From Xylophilus sp. GOD-11R (GTDB taxonomy: Bacteria; Pseudomonadota; Gammaproteobacteria; Burkholderiales; Burkholderiaceae_C), in NCBI RefSeq assembly GCF_033546935.1, contig NZ_CP137854.1, forward strand, positions 4,650,001 through 4,714,000: a DNA stretch of 64,000 nucleotides, written 5' to 3'. Within the stretch, counting starts at the first letter, position 1, and each line of letters begins with the position of its first letter. Under the pieces are notes generated by a model. That model made no database searches. It saw only the letters and a list, made by a program, of their open reading frames with translations, and had not been told where the DNA came from. The translations under genes and the position numbers were made by a program. Of this stretch, positions 9,655 through 18,038 are shown in pieces.

Positions 9655-10905
9655 TCAGATCGCCAGGGCCGCCAGCGCGCACAGCAGCGCGACCGGCATG
9701 GCGACCATGCCCACCCTCAGGAACTGCCAGGCGCCCACGTCCTCGCCTTCGCGGCGGATCGCCACCAGCCAGAGCAGCGTGGCCAGCGACCCGGTGACCG
9801 ACAGGTTCGGCCCGAGGTCGATGCCGATGGCGATGGCGCTGCGCACCGGCGCGGAGGCGTCCGCCAGTTGGGCGATGGTGCCGGCGGCAAGCCCCGCCGG
9901 CAGGTTGTTGAACAGGTTGCAGCCGAAGGCTGCGAACAGGCCGGCGACCCACACCGCCACTTGCGGCGACTGCACGGCCAGCGCCTTCAGCGCCTGCGCC
10001 ACCACTTCGAGCAGCCCGCTGCGCTGCACGCCCTCGACCAGCACGAAGAGCCCCGCCACCAGCGGCAGCACGCCCCAGGACACGCCACGCAGCAAGGCAA
10101 CCGGGCCTTCGCGCCGCGCCAGCAAGATCGCGCCGGCAGCTGCCAGCGACGCCACCAGCGCGGGCAGTCCCAGGTCGAGATCGCGTGCCGACGCCACCAG
10201 CAGCACCGCAGCCATCACGGCGACCGCAGCGGCGGCGAGGCGACCGGTGCGGCTGAGCGTCGGCGGGTTCGCGGGCGCCTCGGCCGGCCCGGCGAGCTCG
10301 GCGCGGAACAACCAGCGCAGCACCAGGAAGGTCGCCACGATCGCCGCGACCGAAGGCAGCAGGAATCGACGCAGCCACGGCCAGAGCGCGGGCAGCTGGT
10401 CGCCGAAGACGACAAGGTTGGCCGGGTTGGAAATCGGCAGCACGAAGCTCGCCGCGTTGGCGACCAGCGCGCAGGCGAAGAGATAGGGCAGCGGCTTCAC
10501 GCCCGCCTGCCGCGTGGCCGCGTAGACGGCCGGCGTCAGCACGACGGCGGTGGCGTCGTTGGACATGAACACCGTCACCAGCGTGCCCGCGCCGTAGATC
10601 CACAGGAACAGCCGGTCGCCCGAACCCTGCGCATGCCGCGCCGCAATGCCCGCCAGCCAGTCGAACAGCCCTTCGCGCCGGCCGAGTTCGGACAGCAGCA
10701 TCATCCCGACGAGAAAGCAATAGACGTCCGCGCCCTTGCCGGCGGCGGCCAGCGCCTCGCGCCAGGGCAGCAGGCCGCAGACGACCAGTAGCGCCGCGCC
10801 GACGAGCGCCCAGACGAATTCCGGAACGCGCACCGGCCGCAGGATGACGCAGGCGGTGGCGACACCGGCGATGAGCAGCGTGGCGGCGCGCGGGTCAATC
10901 GGCAT
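9655..10905 (-). CDS. ArsB/SLC13-like inner-membrane anion transporter
   Basis: 416-residue very hydrophobic protein with about eleven membrane segments, of the ArsB/NhaD ion transporter superfamily. Recognisable conserved regions are MSNDATAVVLTPAVYAATRQAG, a loop with two-fold related NAASFVLPISNPANLVVF, and GCNLFNNLPAGLAAGTIAQ. ArsB family proteins export arsenite or related oxyanions. No arsR, arsC or arsH gene is nearby, so the substrate is open. It is convergent with the glutathione peroxidase gene (6 bp gap). Confidence 0.75.
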   Translation of the reverse strand: MPIDPRAATLLIAGVATACVILRPVRVPEFVWALVGAALLVVCGLLPWREALAAAGKGADVYCFLVGMMLLSELGRREGLFDWLAGIAARHAQGSGDRLFLWIYGAGTLVTVFMSNDATAVVLTPAVYAATRQAGVKPLPYLFACALVANAASFVLPISNPANLVVFGDQLPALWPWLRRFLLPSVAAIVATFLVLRWLFRAELAGPAEAPANPPTLSRTGRLAAAAVAVMAAVLLVASARDLDLGLPALVASLAAAGAILLARREGPVALLRGVSWGVLPLVAGLFVLVEGVQRSGLLEVVAQALKALAVQSPQVAVWVAGLFAAFGCNLFNNLPAGLAAGTIAQLADASAPVRSAIAIGIDLGPNLSVTGSLATLLWLVAIRREGEDVGAWQFLRVGMVAMPVALLCALAALAI

Positions 10906-11103
10906 GACGGGCCGCTCCGGGCAGGGTGTGGCGGTTCGGGTGCGGGGCGGCCGGCGGGCGGTGGGGCTTCATCGGGGAACGGTCGGGAATCCAGCCACAT
11001 CGGCTGACATGGCCCGGCGTGGGAATGCGGGAAGATGGATTCCACCACGGCCGGACGCCCTCACGGCTACCGGGTCCGGCCGCCATGACGTAAGGAATCC
11101 GCC

Positions 11104-11883
11104 ATGCCTTTTTCATCCGCTCTCCGGCGCATCGCCTGCGGCGCCGCTTTCTCGTCGCTCGCCATCGTCGCCAGCGCTTCGCGCGCCGACACCGTGCAGG
11201 TGCTGACCGCCGGCGCGTTCAAGCAGGTGGTACTGGCCATGGTGCCGGGCTTCGAGGCGCGCACCGGGCACACCGTCGTGGTGTCCAACGACACGGTCGG
11301 CGCGCTGGCCGGCCGGGTGTCCGGCGGCGAGCCTTTCGACGTGCTGGTGATGACCCCGTCGGCCCTGCGCACCCTCGCCGACGACGGCCGGGTGGCGGGC
11401 GACACCATCCGGCCGCTGGCGCGGGTGGCGATCGGCGTGGCGGTGAAGGCCGGCGCGCCGCAGCCGCCGGTGGGCACGGTGGAGCAGTTTCGGCAGGCGC
11501 TGCTGCAGGCCCGCAGCGTGGCCTACATCGATCCGGCCAGCGGCGGCTCCAGCGGCATCTATCTCGACGGCCTGTTCCGCCGGCTGGGCATCGCCGATCA
11601 GGTGCGGGCCAAGGCGGTGCTGGTGAAGGGCGGGCTGGTGGCCGAGAAGCTGGTGAGCGGCGAGGCCGAGCTGGCGGTGCACCAGATCAGCGAGATCCTG
11701 CCGGTGACCGGCGTGGAGCTGGTCGGACCGATTCCGGAGCCGGTGCAGAACTACACGACCTACGCCGGCGCCGTGGGCACCAAGGCGCTGCACCGCGAGG
11801 CCGGGCAGGCGTTTCTCGACACGCTGTCGGGCGGCCGCACGACAGCGGTGCTGGAGGAAAAAGGCCTGTACCCGCCGAATTGA
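11104..11883 (+). CDS. ModA-like periplasmic substrate-binding protein (orphan)
   Basis: 259 residues with a signal peptide (MPFSSALRRIACGAAFSSLAIVASASRA-DT). The mature protein is a type II periplasmic binding protein related to ModA: VQVLTAGAFKQVVLAMVPGFEARTG at the N terminus and PFDVLVMTPSALRTLADDG further on. No permease or ATPase gene adjoins it, unlike the true modA at 23107. The ligand is unknown; molybdate cannot be assumed. It is divergent from the ArsB-like gene and convergent with the pyrimidine operon. Confidence 0.75.
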   Translation: MPFSSALRRIACGAAFSSLAIVASASRADTVQVLTAGAFKQVVLAMVPGFEARTGHTVVVSNDTVGALAGRVSGGEPFDVLVMTPSALRTLADDGRVAGDTIRPLARVAIGVAVKAGAPQPPVGTVEQFRQALLQARSVAYIDPASGGSSGIYLDGLFRRLGIADQVRAKAVLVKGGLVAEKLVSGEAELAVHQISEILPVTGVELVGPIPEPVQNYTTYAGAVGTKALHREAGQAFLDTLSGGRTTAVLEEKGLYPPN

Positions 11884-11896
11884 GGTGGAAGACGAT

Positions 11897-12223
11897 TCAG
11901 AAGTCGGCGACCTGCCATTCGTAGTCGTAGGCGATGCCGCTGCCGATGGCGTAGCGCGCCGCCGGCTCGGCGGCCAGGGCTTCGAGCACGCGGGTGTTGT
12001 AGCCGCAGAGGATGGTCTTGGCGCGCTCGGCGACTTCCTCGGTCACGGCCTGGTCCTCGTAGGTGCGCACATAGGATTTGGCGGCCACGGCGATGAGGAA
12101 ATAGAGCGAGGCGTTGGCCGTGTCTTCCTTCATCAGGTCGAAGGCGCTCTTGAACAGCGCCTTGAAAGAGTCGCTGCCGGAGCCGGAGCGCTCGAAGCGC
12201 TGGGCGATGTACTGGAATGTCAT
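11897..12223 (-). CDS. Unknown 108-residue protein at the end of the pyrimidine operon
   Basis: Small acidic protein with no family I recognise. Start at 12223 is supported by GAGGA about 9 nt upstream; a longer frame to 12403 lies inside the phosphoribosyltransferase gene on the same strand and is a shadow. The sequence includes DSFKALFKSAFDLMKEDTANASLYF and an aromatic C terminus (YDYEWQVADF). It follows the phosphoribosyltransferase gene by 16 bp and is the last of six packed genes, so it may be an accessory subunit or regulator of that pathway. Confidence 0.6.
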   Translation of the reverse strand: MTFQYIAQRFERSGSGSDSFKALFKSAFDLMKEDTANASLYFLIAVAAKSYVRTYEDQAVTEEVAERAKTILCGYNTRVLEALAAEPAARYAIGSGIAYDYEWQVADF

Positions 12224-12239
12224 GTCGGTCTGTCCTCGA

Positions 12240-12932
12240 TCACGAAAGGGCTGAAATGGAAGGGAGGCCGCCGATGCCGCCATGGGCCAGCGACCAGGCG
12301 GGCGGATTGTGCAGAAAGCGGCCGAGCTCGGCCAAGGCGGCGGCGTCGAAGGCTGCGCGCTCGGTGGCCAGCACGAGCACATCGGCCCAGGTGGCCAGGG
12401 CATGGGCGCGCACCCCGAGGGGCGACAGCCGCGCGGCGGTGTCGAAGCTGCCGTAGTCGAACACCACGAACAGGTCGCGCACCTGCGCGCCGGCGCGGGC
12501 GAGCGCTCCGCAGAACTTCAGCTTGGAGGCGCCGGCGGCCATCAGATCGTCGACCAGCAGCACGCACGCGCCGGGCTCGACCACGCCTTCGACGGGCGTC
12601 TGCGCCGTCGGCTGCTTGCGCACCACCAGCAGCGGCAGCTCGAGCGATTCGGCCATCCACGCGGCCAGCGCGATGCCGCTGGTCTCGGCGCCGGCGATGG
12701 CGCGCACGCCCTCCAGGCCGCCGTCGGCGCGCAACCGCTGCAGGCCGAGCGCGACCAGCTCGCGGCGGATGGCGGGAAACGAAATCAGCCGCCGGCAGTC
12801 CATGTAGACCGGGCTCGCCCAGCCCGAGGGCAGGCGAAACGGCTCCTCGCCGCGCACCGAGACGCAGCCGGCGTCCAGCAGCAGCCCGGCCACGCGGCGG
12901 GCGGTGTCTTGCTTGTTGTGAGGCGTCGTCAT
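12240..12932 (-). CDS. Orotate phosphoribosyltransferase-like protein
   Basis: 230-residue type I phosphoribosyltransferase. The PRPP-binding motif is VLLVDDLMAAGAS (about residues 124-136); the N-terminal half matches PyrE (FRLPSGWASPVYMDCRRLISFP, and GVRAIAGAETSGIALAAWMAE). PyrE converts orotate and PRPP to OMP. The operon context (class-1B pyrD and pyrK) supports orotate as substrate. This is likely a second pyrE used for salvage, because these bacteria normally have a housekeeping pyrE elsewhere; that is inference. ATGA overlap with the regulator gene. Confidence 0.8.
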   Translation of the reverse strand: MTTPHNKQDTARRVAGLLLDAGCVSVRGEEPFRLPSGWASPVYMDCRRLISFPAIRRELVALGLQRLRADGGLEGVRAIAGAETSGIALAAWMAESLELPLLVVRKQPTAQTPVEGVVEPGACVLLVDDLMAAGASKLKFCGALARAGAQVRDLFVVFDYGSFDTAARLSPLGVRAHALATWADVLVLATERAAFDAAALAELGRFLHNPPAWSLAHGGIGGLPSISALS

Positions 12933-13906
12933 GCCATGCGCTCCAGCAGGCGGCGGAGTTTGTCGGCACCGGCGCGGCCCTTGTAGGCCTGCTTCCAGAG
13001 CCGGTCGATCATGTCGCGGTACATGCGCACCGCCTCGGGCGAGGCGCTCACGGTGGCGATGCCGTTGCGGATGTTGGGCAGCTCGCCGAAGCGGAACGGG
13101 CTGACCGCCAGCACCGCATGCGAAGGGCCGGAAAAAAGCTGAAAGGTGGACGCCGGCATGGCGTCGTCGACCAGGCCGATCTGCACGTCGATCGGCTCGT
13201 TTTCCATGACGTCGGCGATGCGCCCGACCTCGTGGCGCGCCGCCGCGATGCGCTCGGTGCGCAGGGCTTCGGGCAGGTCGAGCCGGCCGACCAGCCCGGT
13301 GTGGATGAAGCGCTCCAGCTCGCGCAGCCCGATCAGGCTGACGATGTGCGGCCGGCGCTGCTCGAAGAAGGCCTTGCGCTCGGCCAGGATGCGCAGCATC
13401 TCGTCGATGTCGGCCTCGCGCGGCGCCAGGGCGGCATCGCGCGGCGAGGCTTCGAGCAGCATCTGGCGCAGGTAGCCGAGGTAGCGGTCGGAGGTGAGCA
13501 GCAGCGAAATCGGCTCGAAGTGCGACACGATGCGGTCGGAGCCTTGCTCGAGCTGGCGCATGCGCTCCATCAGACCGAGCACCGTGGGGTGGTATTCCAC
13601 CTCCACGCCGAGCAGCGAGGCCATGGACGTGCCGAGCAGCGCGGCCAGCCGCTCCAGGGTCTCGATCTTCACGATCTCGCCCTTTTCCATGCGGTAGACC
13701 ACCGCGCGCGACACGCCCAGTTGCGCGGCCACGTCCTCGGCCTGCAGCGAGGCGCCGATGCGGAAGGCGCGCAGCCGGTCGCCGAGGGCGCGGTAGTCGA
13801 AGGACGAAGAGAAGGCGGAACGGTCGGCGGTATCGGGCATGTCGGAAAGATCGGTCGCGGATGACCGCAGCGAACCGGCGACTATAGAACCGCGCCGTTC
13901 AATCAT
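12929..13906 (-). CDS. XRE-family helix-turn-helix regulator
   Basis: 325-residue regulator. An XRE helix-turn-helix is clear at about residues 45-100 (GDRLRAFRIGASLQAEDVAAQLGVSRAVVYRMEKGEIVKIETLERLAALLG, given here only as landmark positions); the remaining 220 residues would sense a ligand and I do not recognise the fold. Start at 13906 has GGAGG 5 nt upstream; an in-frame ATG at 13840 would give 303 residues and is the alternative. The gene overlaps the amidohydrolase gene by 8 bp upstream and the phosphoribosyltransferase by 4 bp downstream, so it is embedded in the operon and probably autoregulates it. Confidence 0.8.
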   Translation of the reverse strand: MIERRGSIVAGSLRSSATDLSDMPDTADRSAFSSSFDYRALGDRLRAFRIGASLQAEDVAAQLGVSRAVVYRMEKGEIVKIETLERLAALLGTSMASLLGVEVEYHPTVLGLMERMRQLEQGSDRIVSHFEPISLLLTSDRYLGYLRQMLLEASPRDAALAPREADIDEMLRILAERKAFFEQRRPHIVSLIGLRELERFIHTGLVGRLDLPEALRTERIAAARHEVGRIADVMENEPIDVQIGLVDDAMPASTFQLFSGPSHAVLAVSPFRFGELPNIRNGIATVSASPEAVRMYRDMIDRLWKQAYKGRAGADKLRRLLERMA

Positions 13907-15167
13907 GGCTGCCTCCGATGCCCGCGAGCGTGGCGCCGAGCGCCTGCACGCCGAGCATGAAGTCGTCGATTTCCATCGCCTCGTGCGGGTTGTGCGAGCC
14001 GTTGCGGTTGCGCACGAAGAGCATGCCGGCCGGCACCCCCGCGTTGGCGAAGAGCGAGGCGTCGTGGCCCGCGCCGCTGGCGATGGTGTCGAAGACCGTG
14101 CCCTGCGCGGCGCAGGCGCGCGCCAGCGACGCGCACAGCACCGGGTCCATGCTGGCTGGGTCACTGTCGAGGCGCCGGTCGAACTCGAAGCGCACGCCGC
14201 GTTCGCGCGAGACCGCCGAGCATTCGGCCCGCACCAGCTGATAGAAGGCCTCCAGCGTGTCCTGGCTGCGGCTGCGCGCCTCCAGGCTGAAGGCGACCGA
14301 ACCGGGGATGCGCGAGATCGAATGCTCGGCCGGGTCGGTGCCGACGATGCCGGTGGTCACCACCAGATCGGTGCCGCGCTCCAGCAGCACGCGCCAGTGC
14401 TCGTCGATGCGCATGATGAGATCGGCCACCGCGAACATCGCGTCGCGCCGCAGCCAGCGCGGCACCACGCCGGAATGCTGGGCGTCGCCACGGCAGACGA
14501 TGCGGTTGTGCCGCACGTTGCCCCGGATGCCGCTGACGACCGCCAGCGGCAGCTCGCGCGCCACCATGACCGGGCCTTGCTCGATGTGCAGTTCGAGGTA
14601 GGCCTTGACCCGGCGCAGGTCGGCCAGCGGCTGGCCGGCGCGGATGGCGGCCACGTCGGCGCCCGAGGCTTCCATGGCATCGCCCAGCGTCTGGCCGGTG
14701 GCGCGCTGGCGCAGCGCCAGGTCGGCGTCGCCCAGCTTGCCGAGCAGCGCACCGGAACCCATGTAGGCCTTGCCGAACCAGGCGCTTTCCTCACCGCGGA
14801 AGGCGATGACCTCGAGCGGCAGCGACGCGGCTGCAGAACCTGCGCGCTGGCGATCGACCAGGCAGAGCAGCCCGGCCACCACGCCGGCCAGGCCGTCGAA
14901 GTTGCCGCCCTGCGGCACCGAGTCGATATGCGAGCCGGTCCAGGCCACCGCGTCGGCGGGTGCGTTCGGCTGGCGAAAGACGATGTTGGCGGCGCGGTCC
15001 GGCTCGGCGTACAGGCCTTCCGCGGCGGCGAAGGCGCGCAGGTAGTCGGCCGTGGCGGTTTCGCCGGCGCCGTAGCTTTCGCGGGTGACGCCCACGCCGT
15101 CAAAGCTGAGGGCGCGAATGTCGTCGAAGAGTTTTTCGGCGAGCGGGCGGAGTTCGGTCAGATTCAT
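13899..15167 (-). CDS. Zn-dependent N-carbamoyl-amino-acid / ureido-acid amidohydrolase (M20 family)
   Basis: 422-residue binuclear metal hydrolase of the allantoate amidohydrolase / beta-ureidopropionase / N-carbamoyl-L-amino-acid hydrolase group. Metal-binding motifs are present: GSHIDSVPQGGNFDGLAGV, FRGEESAWFG, LELHIEQGP, and GAGHDAS; the dimer-interface RNRNGSHNPHE is also conserved. These enzymes release ammonia and CO2 from ureido acids. Next to a class-1B dihydroorotate dehydrogenase the likeliest substrate is N-carbamoyl-L-aspartate (ureidosuccinase) or a similar ureido acid. Lies 13 bp after pyrD. Confidence 0.82.
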   Translation of the reverse strand: MNLTELRPLAEKLFDDIRALSFDGVGVTRESYGAGETATADYLRAFAAAEGLYAEPDRAANIVFRQPNAPADAVAWTGSHIDSVPQGGNFDGLAGVVAGLLCLVDRQRAGSAAASLPLEVIAFRGEESAWFGKAYMGSGALLGKLGDADLALRQRATGQTLGDAMEASGADVAAIRAGQPLADLRRVKAYLELHIEQGPVMVARELPLAVVSGIRGNVRHNRIVCRGDAQHSGVVPRWLRRDAMFAVADLIMRIDEHWRVLLERGTDLVVTTGIVGTDPAEHSISRIPGSVAFSLEARSRSQDTLEAFYQLVRAECSAVSRERGVRFEFDRRLDSDPASMDPVLCASLARACAAQGTVFDTIASGAGHDASLFANAGVPAGMLFVRNRNGSHNPHEAMEIDDFMLGVQALGATLAGIGGSHD

Positions 15168-15180
15168 CGGCGAGCCTTTC

Positions 15181-16131
15181 TCAACCCGACAGCTGTGCGA
15201 AGCGCATCCAGCGGTCGGAGAGCTGGTGGTCGATGTCGACCTGGCCGGTCAACTCGCGCAGCCGGGCCACCCCCTGCTCGGTGCAATAGGCGTCGAGGCC
15301 ATCGATCACCTTCTGCATCGCGCCCGGGTCGATGAACGACGCGGTGCCCACCTGCACCGCTGCCGCGCCGGCCAGCATGAACTCGATCGCGTCGTCGGCG
15401 CTGGCGATGCCGCCGCAGCCGATCACCGGAATGCGCACCGCCCGATAACACTGGTGGACCATGCGCAGCGCGATCGGCTTGATAGCGGGACCGGAGAGGC
15501 CGCCCATCACGTTGCCGAGTTTGGGCTTGCGGCTGCGGATGTCGATCGCCATGCCGAGCACCGTGTTGCCCATGACCAGCGCGTCGGCGCCCGCCTCCTC
15601 CGCCGCGCGGGCGACCGCTGCGATCTGCGAGGCATTGGGCGTGAGCTTGGCCCACACCGGGTGTGCGGTGCGGCGGCGGATGGCCTGCACCACGCGGTAG
15701 GTGGTCTCGGCGGTCATGGCGAAGGCCATGCCGTCGGCCTCGAGGTTGGGGCAGGAAATGTTGGCTTCGATGGCGGCCACCTCCGGCAGCGACAGCTCGG
15801 CCACCGCTTCGGCGAAATCGTCGGCCGTATCGGCGGAGATCGACACCACCACCGGCGTGCCGAACCCGACGTAGGGCGGCAGCACCCGCTCGCGGTAATA
15901 CGACAGTCCCTTGCTGGGAATGCCGATCGAATTGAGCATGCCGCCGTGGGTTTCGGCCACGCGCGGCGTGGGGTTGCCGACGCGGCTTTGCGGCGACACG
16001 CTCTTGACAACCAGCGCGCCGAGCCGGCCGAGATCCAGCGCCTCGGCGTATTCGATGGCGAAGCAGCCGGATGCCGGCATCACCGGATTGCGCAGGGCGA
16101 GCGCGCCCAGGCGGACGGACAGATCAGCCAA
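15181..16131 (-). CDS. pyrD: Dihydroorotate dehydrogenase, class 1B catalytic subunit
   Basis: 316 residues starting with TTG at 16131; GGGGAGG lies 6 nt upstream inside the end of pyrK, and translation from here begins directly with the conserved LADLSVRLGALALRNPVMPASG. Class 1B signatures: catalytic cysteine in ANISCPNLEADG, FMN-binding WAKLTPNASQI, MGNTVLGMAID, GGLSGPAIKPIALRMV and PVIGCGGI. Class 1B enzymes interconvert dihydroorotate and orotate with NAD through PyrK. Most betaproteobacteria use the membrane-bound class 2 enzyme for biosynthesis, so this copy may serve salvage or degradation. Overlaps pyrK by 8 bp. Confidence 0.88.
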   Translation of the reverse strand: MADLSVRLGALALRNPVMPASGCFAIEYAEALDLGRLGALVVKSVSPQSRVGNPTPRVAETHGGMLNSIGIPSKGLSYYRERVLPPYVGFGTPVVVSISADTADDFAEAVAELSLPEVAAIEANISCPNLEADGMAFAMTAETTYRVVQAIRRRTAHPVWAKLTPNASQIAAVARAAEEAGADALVMGNTVLGMAIDIRSRKPKLGNVMGGLSGPAIKPIALRMVHQCYRAVRIPVIGCGGIASADDAIEFMLAGAAAVQVGTASFIDPGAMQKVIDGLDAYCTEQGVARLRELTGQVDIDHQLSDRWMRFAQLSG

Positions 16132-17011
16132 ATTCCACCTCCCCGACCACCTCGCGGATGGGAAACACCGGGCCTTCCCGGCAGACACGGAGAAACTGCC
16201 TGTCGCCCGCAATGTCGAAGAGCCGCACGCACGACAGGCACACACCCATGCCACAGGCCATGCGCTGCTCCATCGCGACTTCGCCACGGGTTTCCGGGTG
16301 GTCGGCCAGGATGGTCTGCAGCGCCATCAGCAGCCGATGCGAGCCGCAGGTGTAGACGGCGTCGTGGTGCCGCTCGGCCAGCAGGCGGCGCAGCAGGCGC
16401 TCGACCGCCTCCACGCGGGAGCTGCCGTCGCTGTCGTGTACGACATGCACGTCGGCTACGGCGCCGCGCAGGAACTCGTCGCGCATCAGGTCGGCGGGCG
16501 AGCGGGCCGACATCACCGCGGTGATCGCCATGCCCCCGGCGGCGGCCTGGCGCAGCAAGGGTGCCATGGTCGCCAGCCCGACGCCGCGCGCCACCACCAG
16601 GATGCGGCGATCGGATGGCCGCAGGCCGAAGGTATTGCCGAGCGGGCCGACGATATCCATCTGCCCGCCGACCGGCAGGCCGGCCAGCGCACGGGTGCCG
16701 ACGCCGGTGACGTTGTAGAGGAACTCGATGGTGCCCGGCTCCGGTCCGGTGCCGTATACGCTCATCGGACGCAGCAGGAAGGGCGGCGTGGCGCCGGTCG
16801 GCGGGCAGTGGAGTTGGTAGAACTGGCCTGGCCGGGTGGCGTTTGCGAGATCCGCCGCGGCCGCGAGCCGGAGGTAGCGGTAGCGCTCGTTGACCGCGCG
16901 GTGTTCCGTCACCGTGCAGCGGTGCGAGGCGACGTGCGTAGCGTTGCGCTGGAAGCCGCAGTGCGACTCGACCATGTTCAAATCTTTTTTATCGGCGACG
17001 ACAGATTCCAT
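16124..17011 (-). CDS. pyrK: Dihydroorotate dehydrogenase electron-transfer subunit
   Basis: 295-residue FAD/2Fe-2S reductase. FAD-binding RPMSVY, NAD-binding region VVARGVGLATMAPL, and a C-terminal 2Fe-2S site C-X4-C-X2-C (MACGMGVCLSCVR) with the fourth cysteine in RVCREGPVF are typical of PyrK, which passes electrons between NAD(H) and PyrD. It carries about 25 extra N-terminal residues. The ATG at 17011 has no ribosome binding site but sits at the predicted transcription start, so the mRNA may be leaderless; an internal ATG at 16975 is the alternative. First gene of the operon. Confidence 0.85.
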   Translation of the reverse strand: MESVVADKKDLNMVESHCGFQRNATHVASHRCTVTEHRAVNERYRYLRLAAAADLANATRPGQFYQLHCPPTGATPPFLLRPMSVYGTGPEPGTIEFLYNVTGVGTRALAGLPVGGQMDIVGPLGNTFGLRPSDRRILVVARGVGLATMAPLLRQAAAGGMAITAVMSARSPADLMRDEFLRGAVADVHVVHDSDGSSRVEAVERLLRRLLAERHHDAVYTCGSHRLLMALQTILADHPETRGEVAMEQRMACGMGVCLSCVRLFDIAGDRQFLRVCREGPVFPIREVVGEVEFG

Positions 17012-17046
17012 GTTTTGATACTAGTATCTTTTTTGATACCGCACAA
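17012..17046 (-). promoter_or_regulatory. Promoter/operator of the pyrK operon with three GATAC/GTATC half-sites
   Basis: On the minus strand, GTATC-N6-GATAC-TA-GTATC occupies 17039-17017, including the perfect palindrome GATACTAGTATC (17017-17028). A possible promoter TTGTGC, 17 bp, TAGTAT places the operator exactly over the spacer and -10, and puts the transcription start at about the pyrK ATG. A DNA-binding regulator is strongly suggested; the operon's XRE protein is the natural candidate. Confidence 0.6.
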
Positions 17047-17166
17047 GACGCGGCTCGGCTTTGATCCGGCGGGATGTCCGCACTTTTTCGAAAGCCACCA
17101 ACTCATAAATCAGCACGGCGCGAAATAAGCCAAAAGACGTAGAGGTGCTTTCTCACTGCCAGGCTG

Positions 17167-17565
17167 ATGCACCACGCTGGGTCGGATAAACTTTTTCGGC
17201 CGCAGGCCGGCGCCTTTTTCCATTTGTCATCAACGCCATTCGCCGTATCTGCTATTTCATTGGACGAAAAAGCCTTGTTGCCTTCGCTCATCGACGCGAT
17301 CCTGGAAAGAAGAGCGGTAGCCTTCGTTTACCGGGGAGCACGCCGCACGGTTGAGCCGCACGCGGTGGGCATCGGCCATGACGGCGCCGAATGGCTGAGC
17401 GCCTATCAGACGGCGGGCAAGCGTTTCATTCCCGGCCATGACTGGATTTACTGCAGCCTCCGCTCCATCGAAGAGCTGCAAGTAACTACCCACACTTTTG
17501 AAATGCCGCGCCCGGGTTACTCGCGCGGCGATTCTCGATTTATCCGATTTTTCGCCGAGCTTTAG
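17167..17565 (+). CDS. Small stand-alone WYL-like protein
   Basis: 132 residues. From about residue 33 the pattern resembles a WYL ligand-sensing domain without the usual DNA-binding part: LIDAILERRAVAFVYRGARR, VEPHAVGI, and the C-terminal RPGYSRGDSRFIRFFAEL. The match is by eye and moderate. The first 30 residues look unlike the rest, and an in-frame TTG near 17261 could be the true start. The end overlaps the convergent RNase H gene by 26 bp. Function unknown. Confidence 0.5.
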   Translation: MHHAGSDKLFRPQAGAFFHLSSTPFAVSAISLDEKALLPSLIDAILERRAVAFVYRGARRTVEPHAVGIGHDGAEWLSAYQTAGKRFIPGHDWIYCSLRSIEELQVTTHTFEMPRPGYSRGDSRFIRFFAEL

Positions 17566-18028
17566 ATAATCGCCCGGCCGACCCTGGTTTATGCACCGGT
17601 TTCTCGGCCAGTCCTTGGGCGCGTCGTGCCAAGGCATCGGCTTCGGCATTGCGGTGACGCGGCACCCATTGCAGCCGCGCCCGGGCAAAACCCGCGATCG
17701 CCGCACGCGCCGCCTCGAACGACGCCGCCAGCCGCTCGATAGGCGGCACGGCAACGCCGCGCGTGGGCATGAGTTGCGCCACGAGCACGCTGTTGTCGGT
17801 GTGGATCAGCACATCCTGCGCGCCGCGCTCGCGCAGTGCCTCCAGCGTTACCGCCAGCGCCCACAGCTCCGCCTCGTTGTTGCAGCCGACGGCGGTGGAA
17901 CTGCGCGCGATGGCCTCGCGCGTGCCGTCCGGCGCGAAGATGACCACGCCGCAGGCCATGCGACCGGGGTTGGGCACCGCGCTGCCGTCGCAGTACGCCA
18001 CCCAGGTCGCCGACGGGGCCACGGTCAT
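17540..18028 (-). CDS. RNase HI-like nuclease
   Basis: 162 residues with the RNase H fold active site D14 (YCDGSAVPNPG), E54 (NNEAELWAL), D78 (IHTDNSVLV) and D131 (RNAEADALAR), all four present. Such proteins cut the RNA strand of RNA-DNA hybrids. The sequence is closer to the short Rnh-like group (GVVIFAPDGT, WVPRHRNAEADALAR) than to classical E. coli RnhA, and it has a basic C-terminal tail (SKARRKIG). Start at 18028 lies 10 bp after the gamma-glutamyltransferase stop, so the two are probably co-transcribed. Confidence 0.8.
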   Translation of the reverse strand: MTVAPSATWVAYCDGSAVPNPGRMACGVVIFAPDGTREAIARSSTAVGCNNEAELWALAVTLEALRERGAQDVLIHTDNSVLVAQLMPTRGVAVPPIERLAASFEAARAAIAGFARARLQWVPRHRNAEADALARRAQGLAEKPVHKPGSAGRLSKARRKIG

Positions 18029-18038
18029 GGTGCGGCGA

